Below are positions 41,232 to 50,471 of a stretch of DNA of 64,000 bases, one piece after another. The first letter of the stretch is position 1. Each line of letters opens with the position of its first letter. The notes beneath the pieces were generated by a model. It worked only from the letters and a program-made list of their open reading frames with translations. It had not been told where the DNA came from and searched no databases. The translations under genes were made by a program, and so were the position numbers. The stretch is from Cronobacter muytjensii ATCC 51329 (GTDB taxonomy: Bacteria > Pseudomonadota > Gammaproteobacteria > Enterobacterales > Enterobacteriaceae), in contig NZ_CP012268.1 of NCBI RefSeq assembly GCF_001277195.1, positions 1,860,001 through 1,924,000 on the forward strand, read 5' to 3'.

Positions 41232-41300
41232 GTAGGGCGGGTAAGCTTGCGCACCCGCCGGTTTAACACAATGGTGGGTGCGCAAGCTTACCCACCCTAC
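41232..41300. repeat. Long imperfect inverted repeat (REP-like)
   Basis: Two 28-base arms (41232-41259 and 41273-41300) match at 26 of 28 positions in inverted orientation around a 13-base loop; each arm contains GGGTAAGCTTGCGC or its complement. A degraded third arm beginning GGTGGGTGCGC lies at 41203. Similar GTAGGGTGGGT-type palindromes are widespread in enterobacteria, so this is probably a short interspersed palindromic element, here also able to terminate transcription from both sides. Confidence 0.75.
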
Positions 41301-41307
41301 CAATCCG

Positions 41308-42225
41308 TTACGAATAATCGATATCAAGAAGTTCGTAATCGCCAGGATCGACTTCTTTTTTTAATTTCTTAAACGGATTGCCGCAATCTAAAACAAAAAG
41401 CTTATTAACCTTTCGATTAGCTAACAGTGCAGCGGGGTTAGTTATTTTCTTGCTATTAATAATTTCCACTTCTTTAATATTCGGTATTTTATCAAAAATG
41501 CTACAATCAATTTCGCATTTTGCGCTGTTGATGAAAATAGCTTCCAGATTGCTTAAGCCTTCGAGTGAATGTAGATCTATGGTTTTATCTACGCCGATAA
41601 AACTTAGCCCGGTCGCGTTTCTTACAGCGTCTGAATTTATTTCATCATGGGTGATGCAATCTATACTGATTAATTCGAAACTTTTATTATTATCGATCAG
41701 CGTTACAAGTTTCCCATTTTTTGCAGAATCGTAAGAGAGGAATGATAAATTCAACATCTGAAAGTCACTAACGCAAGTGAAAGCAGCGCAGGATTCTGAT
41801 CCAAAATCATTTTGCAAAGTTAACGCTTCTAATGCAGTCGATTCAGCAAGCGCCCTCCATGCAATAGGAGCGGAATAACTACTTGTTTCATAATGAACTA
41901 ACATTAAACTTTTAAGTCCGACGGGAAGATCTCCCGGCTCCATATTTACCATTAACTCAAGTGGCATTTGCAGAAACGTTAGCTTAGCTAAGCCTGCCAG
42001 CCACTGAGGAGGCCTACCCTTCAGCGATTTCACATTTTTGTCGGTCAGCTCCAGTCGAAGAGAGACGACATCATCATCAAATTCTGGAGCCTTAGACCAG
42101 GGTATAATTTTTGCGCCATCCTCAGCAAAATGCTGGCAGGCGGTTTTATTTCCCATGCAATAATATCCATTATCTTTATCGGGTAAATAATGATACGTGA
42201 TAGCACCAAGTTTAGTCTGTTGCAT
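41308..42225 (-). CDS. Putative immunity protein for the Rhs toxin
   Basis: A 305-residue soluble protein in clearly AT-rich DNA, directly after the rhs gene (14 bases) with its own GAGGGAG site. The sequence has leucine-rich-repeat-like spacing (LKSLMLVHYETS, LEALTLQNDFG, FQMLNLSFLSYD, LSNLEAIFINSA, IKEVEIINSKKITN). I recognise no named family. Position and base composition are those of a cognate immunity gene exchanged together with the toxin tip; binding to the GIY-YIG-like domain is inferred. Confidence 0.7.
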   Translation of the reverse strand: MQQTKLGAITYHYLPDKDNGYYCMGNKTACQHFAEDGAKIIPWSKAPEFDDDVVSLRLELTDKNVKSLKGRPPQWLAGLAKLTFLQMPLELMVNMEPGDLPVGLKSLMLVHYETSSYSAPIAWRALAESTALEALTLQNDFGSESCAAFTCVSDFQMLNLSFLSYDSAKNGKLVTLIDNNKSFELISIDCITHDEINSDAVRNATGLSFIGVDKTIDLHSLEGLSNLEAIFINSAKCEIDCSIFDKIPNIKEVEIINSKKITNPAALLANRKVNKLFVLDCGNPFKKLKKEVDPGDYELLDIDYS

Positions 42226-42239
42226 TTTACTCCCTCGTA

Positions 42240-45200
42240 CTAACTTTTTTTACAAGTTGTTCGTCTACTTGATGAACGAATTTTATTTTCAGAAATTAAC
42301 GACAATGCGTAAGATCTTTTTCGCTTAGCCTGTATCCTCGAACCCTTATCATTAAGCATGTTATTTATACCTACAGTTTTTACTTCCTTATCGAACTCAC
42401 GCTGTTCAAAATAGCGCAGAATATTATTTCTTTCGCTTTCTGTAAGCGAATCATCAAGGTGAACACGAATGTATTGAACCTTGACATCTGGTTGAGAAAG
42501 CAATCTTTGCGCCTTGGCATGTTCCGGGCTCGATACGCGAGAAAGCATCCCCTGTTGCTTAATACCTGCCGAGCCTACATATGACTTTCCGCCTGCATGG
42601 ATGATATAAACACCGGGCTCATCGGGTAGAGTTGACGGACCGCGAATCAGCCCCAAAGGGTCAATCCACATCAATGGATTAGGAGCGTAGCGATACGGGT
42701 TTCCCCCACCCAACATCCCTATCGGGTCCTGGCTGATATAGGCGGCTATCGCCGGATCATAGTAACGGTAGCGGTTGTAATGTAAACCCGTTTCCGGGTC
42801 GAAATACTGCCCCTGGAAGCGCAGCGGGTTATCGATGCGGCTGGCAAAAACCTGGCCTTTTTCGCCCCACGCGCCGGTGCGCTCCGCCCAGACGATCTCC
42901 CCGCAGACCGACGTCAGGCGGACCGGCGCGCCGTTCGGATCGCAGTGGTAGTGCCAGCTCTCCCGCAGAGATCCCTCCTGCGTCAGGAGCGCCAGCGGGC
43001 GGAAAGTGCCGGGGTAATAGATGTATTCACGCATCCGATGAAAAAGCGCCGCCTGGGCCTGCTCGCGTTTGATGCGCCCGCCGGTGTCGAAGAGGCTTAA
43101 GGGCGCAAGCGACGCCGCTGCGCGAGTGACCGTTTCGCCCGCCAGCGCGTCGCCCTGCCAGTAGAACCAGCGCGTCTCGTCTGGCGTCTGCTTGAAGACG
43201 CGGCGTCCGAGCGCGTCATAACCGTAGCGCACCTGATGCTCGCCCTTGCGCACCGCAATCAGCTGGCGGTTCTCATCCCAGAGGAAATCCTCTTTCGCCT
43301 CGCCGGTGTGCAGGTGACGGCGCTGGCGCAGTTCGCCCGCCCGGTCGAAGACGTAACGCACGCCCTCGTGAACGCCTTCGCGAAACCAGCCGCCCGGCGA
43401 ATCATCAACCGCCTGAACGCACGTGTGCAGATGATTGCCCGCGGCGTCGTGTACAAACTGGCGCAGCGCGCCGTCGGGCTCGCTGTGCGCGACGAGACGC
43501 CCCACCGGATCGTAACGGTAGCGGTCATCGCCCCACTGACTGTCCTGCCGCCGCGTCATATTCCCGGCGCGGTCGTAGGCGAAACCGCTCGCAAACAGAG
43601 GCATATCGCCCTGCGTCACTTCTTGTGTTGTCAGCCGGCCCTGCGCGTCATACGCCATCGCGCGCCGCAGGGTCGGCGAAAGCTGTTCGCTTGCAAGCCT
43701 GCCCGTCTCGTCATAACGCAGCGCCACGGGCGCGTCGTCGTTAAGCTGCACGCTAATGAGCCGGTCGTCGTCGTCCCACGTATAGCCCACGCGGTGCCCG
43801 GCGTCGCTCTCGCGCAGTACCGGCAGGCCACGCGCGTTATAGGCATAGCGAAGCTGAAAACCGTCCTGATCTTCACACAGCACGCGGCCTGCGCGGTCGT
43901 AGCGCCAGGCGAGCCGCCGCCACGGGTTTTCGCACAGCGTCAGGCGGCCGCCGTCGTCGTAGTGGTAGCGGGCGGTGAGCGTGTCGCCGCTGCGCCGTTC
44001 CCGCAGGCGGCCAGAGGCGTCGTAGCCGTAGCGCACCTCGCGCCCCAGCGGGTCGAGGCGGCGTATCAGCCGGTCGCCTTTATCCCATTCGTAGCGTGTC
44101 GCCTGGCCCCAGTAGTCGGTTTCCGTCACCACGCGGCCCAGCGCGTCGCGGGCCAGCGCCCAGCGTTCGCCGTCCTGGTTGATAACGGCCAGCAGGCGGT
44201 CTTCCGGATCGTATTCATAGCCTGTCTGCGTGCCGTCTGGCGTGTGGCAGGCCGTCACCATGCCGGTGGCGTTATAGATAAAGCGCGTCTCGCGGCCCGC
44301 CTCATCGGTGTAGCGCACCGGTTCGTCTTCGCGGTTGTACCCGATGCGGATCTCCTGCCCCTCCGGCGTCTGCATCGCGGCCAGCCGGTCTTTCATATCC
44401 CAGAAGTAACGGGTGACGCCGCCGCTCGCGTCGCGTTTCTCCAGCAGATTACCGCGCACCGAGTGGCGCAGCCGCGTTTCGCCCGCGCCTGCCTGCGCAA
44501 TAAGCGTCAGAAAGCCGTAGCGATCGTAGTCATAACGCGTTACCGGGCGGCCAGGCACGTCCGCCTCGCGCAACTGGCCGAGCGTATCGTAAACGTAATG
44601 CGCAGACACGCCCGTCGGGTCGCACCCCGCGATGAGGTTGCCCGCCGCGTCATAGTCTGATGTCCACTGCGCGCCGCTCTCGTCCGTGACGCACAGCGGC
44701 TGCCCGAAATCGTTAAACGTGGCGCGCACCACGCCGCCGCCCGGCAGATGCTCCGCCGTCATCCGGCCGTGCGCGTCATACTCCCAGCGGTGCTGGCTGC
44801 CGTCAGGCTCCGTCACTTCCACCGTGCGGCCTGCATCGTCATAGCGAAAAACCGTGTTACCGCCGAGCGGATCAATCTCGGACACCGGCAGGCCGTTGTC
44901 ATCAAAGGTGATACGCGAGAGGTGGCCGAGCGAATCGGTGACCGCGACTTCGTTAAGCAGCGTGTGGTACTCGAACCGGTAATCCCAGACGTTGCCGTCG
45001 CCCCAGGCGTGCACCACGCGCCAGGCGTCATCGAAGGCGTAATGAAACCCCTGCCCGTTGCGATCGACGTGGCTGACCATGCGCCGCTGCTGGTAGCGAA
45101 AGCGCCGCGGGTGCGAGAGCGCGTCGATTTCCGCAACCAGCTGGCCCGTCTCGTCATATTCATAGCGGGTGAGCGGCGTCACGTCGCCATCCGATGCATT

Positions 45201-46367
45201 ACGCAGCCGCAACGCCTGCAAACGGCCCTGCTCGCAGGTCACGAGGATCTCGCGCCCCGTCGGGCCTTCGGCGCTGAATTCACGCAGGCGCGTCAGCACG
45301 TTCGCGTCACGTTCAAACTGCCAGCGGTTGTGGTTGCGGTCGGCGACGGCATCAACGCACAGCCGCCCGTCGCGCCCGGTAAACTGCCAGCACAGCGCGC
45401 TCTCCTGCTCCACCTGCCAGCAGGGCTCGCCGTCGCGCAGCTCATACCAGAGGCGGCTGCCGTCCGGCAGACCAGACACCGCGTGCTCGCGACCGGGCGC
45501 AGGCGGCAGCCCGACGAACAGCGTCACGCCTTCCGGCTCGGTGAGCAGCGCCACGCCGTCGTCGCGCATGATCTCAAGCGTGGTATCGGCAGGCGTCAGC
45601 CAGCCGAAGCCGCACAGCCCCTCCTCGTTAATATCCGCCGAGGAGTAAAAACGTCCCCAGTCGAGCGGCAGCCGCCCCGGCAGCAGGAAGTCGCGCTGCT
45701 CAAGATGGACGCTGCCGTCGCGAATATCGACCGGCTCGGCGCGCAGCACCCGGCATTTAAGAAATCCGGGCTCCATATTGCGGAACAGTTTCTGGCGAAA
45801 TTTCGTAAACCGGCGCATAAAGAGCCGCCACTGGGGCGTCTTTTTAAGCTGTTTCATGCCCTTGCCGAGGCCGCTTAAGCCCGCGCGCATCAGCAGCGCC
45901 ATCAGGTTGACGGTCGGCGGCCCGCCGACGATGACGTTATTTGGCAGCGCCAGGTTGAACGTGAGCGGCAGCGTCAGCGACGGCAGCTTCGGTTTGGCGG
46001 CGCGTTTGGGCCGAAACGGCGGCACCATGCCCACGACGTTGCAGCTCAGCACCGGCATCCCGATACGCGAAAACGGCTCGCCGTCCACCGACACGGTTTT
46101 GCTGCCCATAAAGAGTTCATCTTCAAGCTGCGGGCCGCCCGGCAGGCGCAGTGGCGGCACCCAGGCTCCGCCGGTGGGAATATGAATCGCGATGCCTCCG
46201 GTGCCCGCGCTGGCGCGCCGGATGCCGTTCACATGCACCGTGGTGCCGATAAACGGCAGGTAGTCGAACACGTCGAACACCAGGCCGATATGCGGCGTCG
46301 GCAGCGGCCACGGGTAGAGGTGGATATCCAGGCCAAGCTGTGGGTCGAAATGGGCGCCGGAGTGCAT
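42240..46367 (-). CDS. Rhs polymorphic effector with PAAR-like N-terminus and GIY-YIG-like toxin
   Basis: A 1375-residue Rhs protein starting at ATG 46367. The N-terminus (about 1-150) is a DUF4150/PAAR-like domain that would cap VgrG. About 200-1240 are Rhs/YD repeats (YDETGQLVAEIDALSHPRR and many similar). The core ends with YDPETGLHYNRYRYYD-type sequence and the conserved DPLGL. The last 135 residues (42240-42647) are unrelated and AT-rich, with a GIY-YIG signature: GVY, then SYVG, Arg in LSRVSS, Glu in RYFEQREF and Asn in INNMLND. This predicts DNA cleavage in the target cell after release of the tip. Delivered by a type VI secretion system encoded elsewhere. Confidence 0.9.
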   Translation of the reverse strand: MHSGAHFDPQLGLDIHLYPWPLPTPHIGLVFDVFDYLPFIGTTVHVNGIRRASAGTGGIAIHIPTGGAWVPPLRLPGGPQLEDELFMGSKTVSVDGEPFSRIGMPVLSCNVVGMVPPFRPKRAAKPKLPSLTLPLTFNLALPNNVIVGGPPTVNLMALLMRAGLSGLGKGMKQLKKTPQWRLFMRRFTKFRQKLFRNMEPGFLKCRVLRAEPVDIRDGSVHLEQRDFLLPGRLPLDWGRFYSSADINEEGLCGFGWLTPADTTLEIMRDDGVALLTEPEGVTLFVGLPPAPGREHAVSGLPDGSRLWYELRDGEPCWQVEQESALCWQFTGRDGRLCVDAVADRNHNRWQFERDANVLTRLREFSAEGPTGREILVTCEQGRLQALRLRNASDGDVTPLTRYEYDETGQLVAEIDALSHPRRFRYQQRRMVSHVDRNGQGFHYAFDDAWRVVHAWGDGNVWDYRFEYHTLLNEVAVTDSLGHLSRITFDDNGLPVSEIDPLGGNTVFRYDDAGRTVEVTEPDGSQHRWEYDAHGRMTAEHLPGGGVVRATFNDFGQPLCVTDESGAQWTSDYDAAGNLIAGCDPTGVSAHYVYDTLGQLREADVPGRPVTRYDYDRYGFLTLIAQAGAGETRLRHSVRGNLLEKRDASGGVTRYFWDMKDRLAAMQTPEGQEIRIGYNREDEPVRYTDEAGRETRFIYNATGMVTACHTPDGTQTGYEYDPEDRLLAVINQDGERWALARDALGRVVTETDYWGQATRYEWDKGDRLIRRLDPLGREVRYGYDASGRLRERRSGDTLTARYHYDDGGRLTLCENPWRRLAWRYDRAGRVLCEDQDGFQLRYAYNARGLPVLRESDAGHRVGYTWDDDDRLISVQLNDDAPVALRYDETGRLASEQLSPTLRRAMAYDAQGRLTTQEVTQGDMPLFASGFAYDRAGNMTRRQDSQWGDDRYRYDPVGRLVAHSEPDGALRQFVHDAAGNHLHTCVQAVDDSPGGWFREGVHEGVRYVFDRAGELRQRRHLHTGEAKEDFLWDENRQLIAVRKGEHQVRYGYDALGRRVFKQTPDETRWFYWQGDALAGETVTRAAASLAPLSLFDTGGRIKREQAQAALFHRMREYIYYPGTFRPLALLTQEGSLRESWHYHCDPNGAPVRLTSVCGEIVWAERTGAWGEKGQVFASRIDNPLRFQGQYFDPETGLHYNRYRYYDPAIAAYISQDPIGMLGGGNPYRYAPNPLMWIDPLGLIRGPSTLPDEPGVYIIHAGGKSYVGSAGIKQQGMLSRVSSPEHAKAQRLLSQPDVKVQYIRVHLDDSLTESERNNILRYFEQREFDKEVKTVGINNMLNDKGSRIQAKRKRSYALSLISENKIRSSSRRTTCKKS

Positions 46368-46377
46368 CGCGTTACCG

Positions 46378-46527
46378 TCAGAATAAGGCGCGAAGCAGCG
46401 CGCGCAGGAAGGTGCGGATCTCTGTGGCAAGCTCACTGTCAGAGACGCTTAAAAACAGCATGGCGAGAAGGATCGCCACGACAATCACGATGGCTTTGGT
46501 TTTGAAATGGCTGTTGCGACGTTTCAT
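46378..46527 (-). CDS. 49-residue membrane peptide upstream of rhs
   Basis: A short gene missed by length filters. It encodes MKRRNSHFKTKA followed by a single hydrophobic helix (VIVVAILLAMLFLSV, residues 14-28) and an amphipathic tail ELATEIRTFLRALLRALF. Its ATG overlaps the stop of the preceding gene (ATGA), CAGGAAG lies upstream, and rhs begins 10 bases after its stop. The rhs product itself shows no N-terminal membrane helices, so this peptide could provide a membrane function during delivery or be a pathway-specific accessory. Family not recognised. Confidence 0.7.
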   Translation of the reverse strand: MKRRNSHFKTKAIVIVVAILLAMLFLSVSDSELATEIRTFLRALLRALF

Positions 46528-47815
46528 ACGTTGTTGCTTCCTGCAGGTTCAGATAACGGGGCCGCGGGCGCGCTCGCGCTCCAGGCGGGAAGGGAGTGCC
46601 ATTCGCCCGGCGGGGCGTCGAACGGGTGCGCGACATCCGGCAGGCCGTTCCAGTGCGGGTGTAACAGGTCGCGGGCGAGACGTACCGTCTGGCGAAAGCT
46701 CTCATCGCCCTGCGCGATTAACGCTTCGCGCTGCTGGCGCAGCGCCAGAAACGCGGCCTCAAGGCCCAACTGCAACCGCCGGTCGGCCTGCTTAACGGCG
46801 GGGGCCGTGGGCGGGTTCAGGGTGCTGACGGCGGTTTCCGCCTCCAGGAGCAGCCGCTGGCTCTCCTGCTGAAAACGCGCGGCGGCAATCTCCAGCGCCT
46901 CGCTGCGGCGTTTATCCTGCATACGCAGCAGGTCGGCGAAGACCAGCGGCAGCGTGGTCTGGGCGCGTTCTTCCTGCGCGATGGCCTTTGCCGCGCGAAC
47001 CGCCGCCGCGTAGTCTTCCATCGCCACGGTGCGGTGCCCCTCCTGCCAGAGCGCGAACCCGGCCATGCGACAGCCTTCAAGCTCAAAGAGCGGATGCGGG
47101 ATCTCGCGCGCAAGCGCGGCGGCGCGGCGGTAGTGCTTCGCCGCCTCGGTGTAATTTTTATCGGCAAACCAGGCGCCCGCCTCGCCAAAGGCGCCCTGCA
47201 CCGCGAGCTGGCCGCGCACCGGCACATCGGCGACGCGCGCCGCCACCGACTGCGCCTGTTGGTAGTGCGCCACGGCCTGCGCCGTGTTTTTCGCCTTCAG
47301 CCACGCCCCGGCGACCAGGTGATGCAGTAACGCCTCCTGATCCGCCCAGCCGCGCCGCTGCGCGATCGGCATGGCGAGCGCCGCCCGGCTCGCGACCTGC
47401 GCGGCGCTGCCCTTTTCGAGCAGCAGCATGGCGTCGGCGAGATAGCGGCGAAACAGCAGACGATCGCTGTCCGGATCGGTCTGCTGGCGCGCGGTCTGCT
47501 GCATCACCTGCATCGCGTCGGGCGTGTCAGTGAGCAACAAAACCTGCGGCGGGTGCGCGTCGACCAGCGGCTGCCAGAGCGGTTGTTCGGTGTGTAGCCG
47601 TAGCCAGTCTCAAACGGCGTATCAAGCGTAAGAAAAAGATCGGCGAGGCTTCGGCCTTCCGGGTGCTGTTGCAGCGCGAAAAAACCGTTCAGCACACATT
47701 CACCGCTCGCGGGCACGCGCCAGACGATAACCCTGGCCGCGCTGTTTTCGGTGCGGTCAAGCCAGTGCATTTCTAGTTCGCTGATGGCGTTTTCGGTCGG
47801 GTTTTTCGCACTCAT
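46524..47815 (-). pseudogene. T6SS-associated helical-repeat protein, frameshifted
   Basis: Two overlapping frames make one protein. The first (from ATG 47815) reads through FLTLDTPFETGYGYT and then breaks; the second continues as TEQPLWQPLVDAHPPQVL and runs to 46524. The break is at a GTGTGT run (47590-47595, plus strand): removing one GT restores a 429-residue frame. The C-terminal part is TPR-like (AQAVAHYQQAQSVA, YTEAAKHYRRAAALA). Placed between vgrG and rhs, it probably served as a loading adaptor. Either a real inactivating slip, a phase-variable site, or a sequencing error. Confidence 0.75.
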
Positions 47816-47827
47816 CCGGGCATCCTG

Positions 47828-50044
47828 TCAGGCGTTAAGCTCGATTTTCTTGCCGTTGACCATGACGCCTGCGGCATTGATGGTGATACTGGCGCCGCCA
47901 GCGGTTATCTCGATACTGCCGTTGCTGATAAGGATCCCGCTCTCGCCGACGTTAATCTGAAACGTGGTGGTGGCACTGTCGGCGACGCTGCCCTCGGTAA
48001 AGCGGGTGTCGCCGCCGGTAATGGTCAGCGTGCGCCCCGCGCCAACAGAAACCACCTGTTTCTGGCTTACCACGTGGTTTTCATTGCGGCTCACCGTGAC
48101 ATCCCGATGGCCGGAGACGTTCAGCGTCTGGTTGCCGGTAACGGCGACGGTGCGGTTCTGCTGTACCTGCACGTTTTCATTGCCGTTGACGGTACGGGTG
48201 CGATCCTGATTGACCGTCAGCGTCTGGTTGCCATCAACGGTACCAGTCTGGTTGCTTTTCACCGTCGCCGTGTGGTTGCCGGTGATGGTTTCGTCGCGAT
48301 TCTGCTCAACGCTCAGGGTCTCATTGCCCTTCACCGTTTCGGTACGGTGCTGGTTTACCGTCGTGGTTTCGCTGCCCTGAATGGTTTTGGTGCGATCCTG
48401 GCCCACCGTGACCGTTTCGTTACCGTCTACGGTGCGGGTGCGGTTCTGCTTAATGTGGCTGGTTTCGTCTTTGCCGACGGTTTTGGTGCGGTTGCTGCCC
48501 ACCGAGTGGGTTTCATCCTGCTCCACCTCGGTATCCATATTGCGCTCCGCATGCAGCCAGAACTGCTCCTCGCCGGGTTTATCCTCAAAACGCAGGGCGT
48601 TGGCGTTATCCGGCGAGCCGTCTTTCGAGCGGCTCATAAAGCCCATCTGCGTGGCGGCGGCGGGCAACGCCCACGGCGGCATCCGCGCCTCGTTATAGAC
48701 GCGCCCGATGATAATCGGCCGGTCGGGCTCGCCGTTGATAAAATCGACCACCACTTCATCGCCCACGCGCGGGATCTGAATGCCGCCGAAGCCCTGGCCT
48801 GCCCAGGCGCTGGAGACGCGCACCCAGCAGGAGCTGTTCTCATCGCCCTGGCTCATGCGATCCCAGTGGAATTTCACCTTCACGCGGCCATAGCGATCCG
48901 TCCAGATAGACTCGCCCTTCGGCCCCACGACGCGGGCGGTTTGCGGGCCATAAGTGCGCGGCCACGGCGTGACGGGCGCGGGGCGAAAAGGCGTCTGCGC
49001 CGGGATCACCGTAAAATCGATCCGCTGGCGGCCTTCGCCGGTGCCGCCGGAGGTGTAAGGGTTCTCTTCGAAGTCATACTGCGCGCTGACAACCAGCCAG
49101 TCGGCGTTATCAGCGACGTGCGGTGCTTTAATCAGCCGGAAGGTGTGCCCCGGCGCGATACCGCTGGCGGTGCCGGAGCCGCGCGTCTGCTGCTGTTGCG
49201 CCTGCCACGCCTGCTGGCGAATGCGGGCGTAAGCTTCGCCGTCACCATGCTCCACGAAACGACCCGGCCAGTCGTAGACGTCGATTTTACCCGGGGTTGG
49301 CGACACCGGGTTTTGCAGGGTTTGCAGCATCCAGGCGTGCGGTTTGCGAAAGTCGTAATCGTCGGTGCTGTAAAGACCGGGCGTGACCACATGGCTTGCG
49401 GTGAGCTGGCTTATGCCCTCTTCTTCAACCACCCCGCCGCCGCTGGTGGCGTGCCAGGGAATCACGTCGTAGCCCGGGAACGGCGACGCGCTGGTGTAGT
49501 CATCCATCAGCACCAGGGTGTGTCCGTCTTTACCATGGCGGAAGAGATAGCTGATACCTTCCAGCTCCAGCAGGCGGCTCACAAACTCAAAGCTGCTTTC
49601 GGCGTACTGCACGCAGTAATCCCACTGGCGGTAGCTGCGGGTGAGTTTGTCTTCGAGTTTGACGTCGTGTTCGGAAAAGAGCGTTTTAACGATATCCGGC
49701 ACGCGCTGCTGCTGGAAAATACGAAAGTTACGATCGCGCATCATCGGCCAGAAATCGGGCTCCAGCGTCAGCTGATACACGGCGTAGCGCTTGCTGTCGA
49801 GCTCTTCGCTGCGCACCGTCACGGCGGTAATTTTACCGGACAGGTAGCGCGGTTCGGGCGTCTGGGTGGGGATGGTCACGCTCATCGGCTGGCCCAATAG
49901 CCGCTGCCTGTCAAGCGTGAAGTCATCGCTTAACAGATCGAGCGTAAAGCGAAAGGGCGCGCCGAGGCTTTCTTCGCCCCTCAGCGCCCAGAATAACAGC
50001 GAGTCGGGCGCGGATGGTGAGGAAACGCGAATTCGGTTAACCAT
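47828..50044 (-). CDS. vgrG: Type VI secretion tip protein VgrG
   Basis: A 738-residue spike protein. N-terminal gp27-like part (about 1-370; LGAPFRFTLDLLSDD, YVQYAESSFEFVSRLLELEGISYLF), gp5-like OB-fold (about 390-470; VKVKFHWDRMSQGDENSSCWVRVSSAWAGQGFGG), then a beta-helix needle (about 520-690) made of repeated NRTxTVxGNExxTV units. The last 40 residues (SIEITAGGASITINAAGVMVNGKKIELNA) form the tip. No extra C-terminal effector domain. It opens the leftward effector operon; structural T6SS genes are not in the window. Confidence 0.95.
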   Translation of the reverse strand: MVNRIRVSSPSAPDSLLFWALRGEESLGAPFRFTLDLLSDDFTLDRQRLLGQPMSVTIPTQTPEPRYLSGKITAVTVRSEELDSKRYAVYQLTLEPDFWPMMRDRNFRIFQQQRVPDIVKTLFSEHDVKLEDKLTRSYRQWDYCVQYAESSFEFVSRLLELEGISYLFRHGKDGHTLVLMDDYTSASPFPGYDVIPWHATSGGGVVEEEGISQLTASHVVTPGLYSTDDYDFRKPHAWMLQTLQNPVSPTPGKIDVYDWPGRFVEHGDGEAYARIRQQAWQAQQQQTRGSGTASGIAPGHTFRLIKAPHVADNADWLVVSAQYDFEENPYTSGGTGEGRQRIDFTVIPAQTPFRPAPVTPWPRTYGPQTARVVGPKGESIWTDRYGRVKVKFHWDRMSQGDENSSCWVRVSSAWAGQGFGGIQIPRVGDEVVVDFINGEPDRPIIIGRVYNEARMPPWALPAAATQMGFMSRSKDGSPDNANALRFEDKPGEEQFWLHAERNMDTEVEQDETHSVGSNRTKTVGKDETSHIKQNRTRTVDGNETVTVGQDRTKTIQGSETTTVNQHRTETVKGNETLSVEQNRDETITGNHTATVKSNQTGTVDGNQTLTVNQDRTRTVNGNENVQVQQNRTVAVTGNQTLNVSGHRDVTVSRNENHVVSQKQVVSVGAGRTLTITGGDTRFTEGSVADSATTTFQINVGESGILISNGSIEITAGGASITINAAGVMVNGKKIELNA

Positions 50045-50471
50045 GCGTACTCCCCTTAAAGGTTGCCATCAGAATGTCCGCATTACAAAACCCGGTGAAT
50101 CGCATGGCTATATTCCCGTAATGGCACGACCACACGCGTTATATTTCGCAGGCGCGAAATTACACAGCCGGCAGGCGTGAAATAATCGATATCGGGCGAT
50201 GATGATGCGGTCATATTATCGGCAACAGGACGGTCGTTAAGTGGGAATAATCCCATTTGGCGCGGCCTGGGCGCAAAGCGAGAGCCGCGTCACAGGGCGC
50301 TGGCGCGCCCGTTGCCGGAAAATAATGAAACCCGTAACGCGGGCGATTAATTCATTTTGGATTTATCTCACTCTCCGGGGAAATATATTCCCCGGCTTAT
50401 TTAATCTTAAGTGAAATATCACAACCGTAATGCGGCGTCGGGAAATATAAGCCTGATTAATTGGCGCAGCG
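50045..50471. other. Intergenic region upstream of vgrG
   Basis: A 427-base AT-rich stretch between vgrG (leftward) and the end of an AraC-type gene (also leftward). It holds a 21-base perfect hairpin (50375-50395) and otherwise nothing I can identify. The vgrG promoter must lie here; no clear -35/-10 pair was assigned. Confidence 0.6.
50375..50395. promoter_or_regulatory. Palindrome upstream of the effector operon
   Basis: CCGGGGAA, ATATA, TTCCCCGG form an 8-bp perfect stem around an AT centre. No T-run follows in either direction, so a terminator is unlikely. The core resembles the palindrome at 24423. Confidence 0.45.

Noticed and set aside
43236..45878. Two long plus-strand frames opposite rhs
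   Set aside because: Shadow frames created by the GC-rich YD-repeat coding sequence; no ribosome-binding sites or domain signatures.
48050..48530. Regularly repeated sequence resembling a repeat array
   Set aside because: It is the coding sequence of the VgrG beta-helix needle (NRTxTVxGN units); there are no identical repeats with unique spacers, so it is not a CRISPR.
48074..49900. 608-codon open frame on the plus strand opposite vgrG
   Set aside because: Composition and lack of any motif show it to be a shadow of the VgrG coding sequence.
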